Assembly: GCA_021799555.1 (NCBI GenBank) | Contig: JAJZAG010000122.1 | Location: 1-10,098, forward strand | Origin: Deltaproteobacteria bacterium | GTDB lineage: Bacteria; Desulfobacterota; Binatia; Binatales; Binataceae | Reading direction: 5' to 3' | DNA length: 10,098 bases | Shown here: one piece after another, positions 9,034 through 10,098 of the stretch | Layout of the letters: the number at the start of each line of letters is the position of its first letter | Position numbering within the stretch: position 1 is the stretch's first letter | The notes under the pieces: generated by a model | The model's database searches: none | What the model was told of the DNA's origin: nothing | The model's input: the letters and a program-made list of their open reading frames with translations, nothing else | Made by a program: the position numbers and the translations under genes

Positions 9034-10038
9034 ATGAAGATCATATCGACCGTTGCCCTCGCCACGCCTGAGCGCGCCGCGATTTCAACCGCTGTGCCCG
9101 GCGTCGAATTGCTTGACCGCGCGTGCCGCTCGCCCGAGGAAATTTCGGAATTTGTTTCCGGCGGATGCGACGTGCTGCTGTCGTTCCGGATGCCGGACGA
9201 TATCGTTAGGCGGGCGCGCGGGCTCAAGTGGGTTCAGTTACTGAGCGCGGGAGCGGATCACGCGCTTGGCGGGCCGCTGAAGGGGGCGTCGATTCCAATC
9301 ACGACCGCAAGCGGTGTCCATGCGACGCCGATAGGCGAGTACACGATCGCGTCGATGCTGGCGTATGCACGGCGCTTTCATGTGACGATTCGCGCGCAAG
9401 AGCGCCGCGAATGGGTGCGGCGCGCGGTGATTTCGAGCCTCGACGTGATTCGGGGGAAAACGCTCGGAATTGTCGGCTACGGGTCGATCGGACGTGAAAC
9501 CGCGCGCCTTGCCGAGGCGTTCGGGATGCGGGTGCTGGCGCTCAAGCGCAATCCGTCGGAGCGGCGCGAGACGGGATGGACTCCGCGCGGGGTTGGCGAC
9601 CCGGAGGGCAGGATACCGGCGCGATGGTATGGGCCGGAGCAATGCTGCGAGCTGCTCGGCGAGAGCGATTACGTTAGCGTGACGTTGCCGCTGACAGCGG
9701 CAACGCGGGGGTTTATCGGCGTCAAAGAGATTGCCGCGATGAAGTCCGGCGCGTATCTCGTCAATATTGGACGCGGCGCGGTGGTCGATGAAGCCGCGCT
9801 GGCGGCGGCGCTGGCGGCAGGAAAGATAGGCGGTGCGGGACTTGACGTGTTCGAGCGAGAGCCACTGCCGGCGGACAGCCCTCTATGGGATTTCGAGCAC
9901 GCGATTCTGACGCCGCACGTGTCCGGCGATTTTCGCGGTTACATGGGACTCGCATGCGAGCTCTTTGCTGAAAATCTTCGCCGCTTCCAGAGTGATCAAC
10001 CGCTCCTGAACCGGGTCGATCCGGTACACGGTTATTGA
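9034..10038 (+). CDS. D-2-hydroxyacid dehydrogenase, NAD(P)-dependent
   Basis: This cytoplasmic oxidoreductase of the D-isomer-specific 2-hydroxyacid dehydrogenase family interconverts a 2-keto acid and a D-2-hydroxy acid; the substrate cannot be read from the sequence. Numbered from ATG 9034 (334 aa), it shows the substrate-loop motif LLSAGADHAL (70-79), SGVHATPIGEYTIASML (93-109), the Rossmann motif GYGSIG (148-153) and the family's catalytic triad as Arg247 (NIGRGAVVDE), Glu276 (EREP) and His295 (LTPHVSG). After the second Rossmann strand it has Lys171-Arg172 instead of the Asp typical of NAD users, hinting at NADP(H). The loop after this (about 174-200) is longer than usual. ATG 9034 is chosen because MKIISTVALAT fits the family N-terminus; in-frame starts at ATG 8998 and TTG 8989 would add 12 or 15 residues. 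No start has a clear ribosome binding site. It is divergent from the PDZ gene and no convincing promoter of its own was found. Confidence 0.92.
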   Translation: MKIISTVALATPERAAISTAVPGVELLDRACRSPEEISEFVSGGCDVLLSFRMPDDIVRRARGLKWVQLLSAGADHALGGPLKGASIPITTASGVHATPIGEYTIASMLAYARRFHVTIRAQERREWVRRAVISSLDVIRGKTLGIVGYGSIGRETARLAEAFGMRVLALKRNPSERRETGWTPRGVGDPEGRIPARWYGPEQCCELLGESDYVSVTLPLTAATRGFIGVKEIAAMKSGAYLVNIGRGAVVDEAALAAALAAGKIGGAGLDVFEREPLPADSPLWDFEHAILTPHVSGDFRGYMGLACELFAENLRRFQSDQPLLNRVDPVHGY

Positions 10039-10098
10039 TTAAGACTGGCGCGCGAGCGTACCGCGGCGAGAAAGCGCTCTTTCAAGTTGTCGAAGGGG
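10032..10098 (-). CDS. Possible 3' end of a convergent gene (C-terminal fragment)
   Basis: From the right edge, the minus strand reads PFDNLKERFLAAVRSRASLN plus Gln, then TAA (10032-10034). Third codon positions are mostly G or C in this frame and poorer in the alternative open frame ending at 10039, which favours this one. If real, the gene converges on the dehydrogenase gene and overlaps it by 7 bp. The fragment is too short to identify, and chance openness over 21 codons is quite possible. Confidence 0.3.
   Translation of the reverse strand, partial: PFDNLKERFLAAVRSRASLNQ

Noticed and set aside
10070..10083. Small hairpin GAAAG-CGCT-CTTTC after the dehydrogenase gene as a terminator
   Set aside because: The stem is only 5 bp and no T-run follows on the plus strand; it also lies inside the possible convergent gene fragment.

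Overview
The window is a GC-rich, densely coding stretch of bacterial chromosome. It holds six recognisable protein genes, a possible seventh at the right edge, and no sign of phage, transposon, CRISPR or RNA genes. All the recognisable genes are housekeeping types. The gene content, secreted proteins with Sec signals, and a SurA-type periplasmic chaperone point to a Gram-negative, didermic bacterium. A deltaproteobacterial (Desulfobacterota or Binatota-like) or acidobacterial origin would fit, but the sequence alone does not settle this.

Left and centre (1-7973, all minus strand): a tightly packed series read from right to left. It runs mfd (transcription-repair coupling factor, GTG start), a SurA-like parvulin chaperone with an N-terminal QQAAA repeat, pdxA (vitamin B6 synthesis, TTG start) and uvrA (nucleotide excision repair, cut by the left edge inside its second zinc module). 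The junctions are -23 or +4 bp, 1 bp and 15 bp, so this is very probably one operon. It joins two proteins of the same repair pathway (Mfd recruits UvrA to stalled RNA polymerase) to the surA-pdxA pair, which is also adjacent in E. coli. A weak promoter candidate and a reasonable ribosome binding site precede mfd.

Centre right (8108-8911, minus): a small secreted protein with a signal peptide, a long low-complexity linker and one PDZ domain split by an insertion of about 35 residues. It has the best promoter in the window (TTGAGA, 17 bp, TATGAT). Two dyads share the core GGTCC(A/G)GAC. One lies in the promoter spacer and the other, a perfect 9-bp inverted repeat, overlaps the expected transcription start. 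Their centres are 32 bp apart, which suggests an operator pair.

Right (9034-10038, plus): a divergently transcribed D-2-hydroxyacid dehydrogenase with intact NAD(P)-binding and catalytic residues. A possible minus-strand gene end overlaps its last bases.

No clearly new biological system is visible. The best leads are the dyad-flanked PDZ promoter, the split PDZ domain, the pentapeptide repeat in the chaperone and the four-gene operon.
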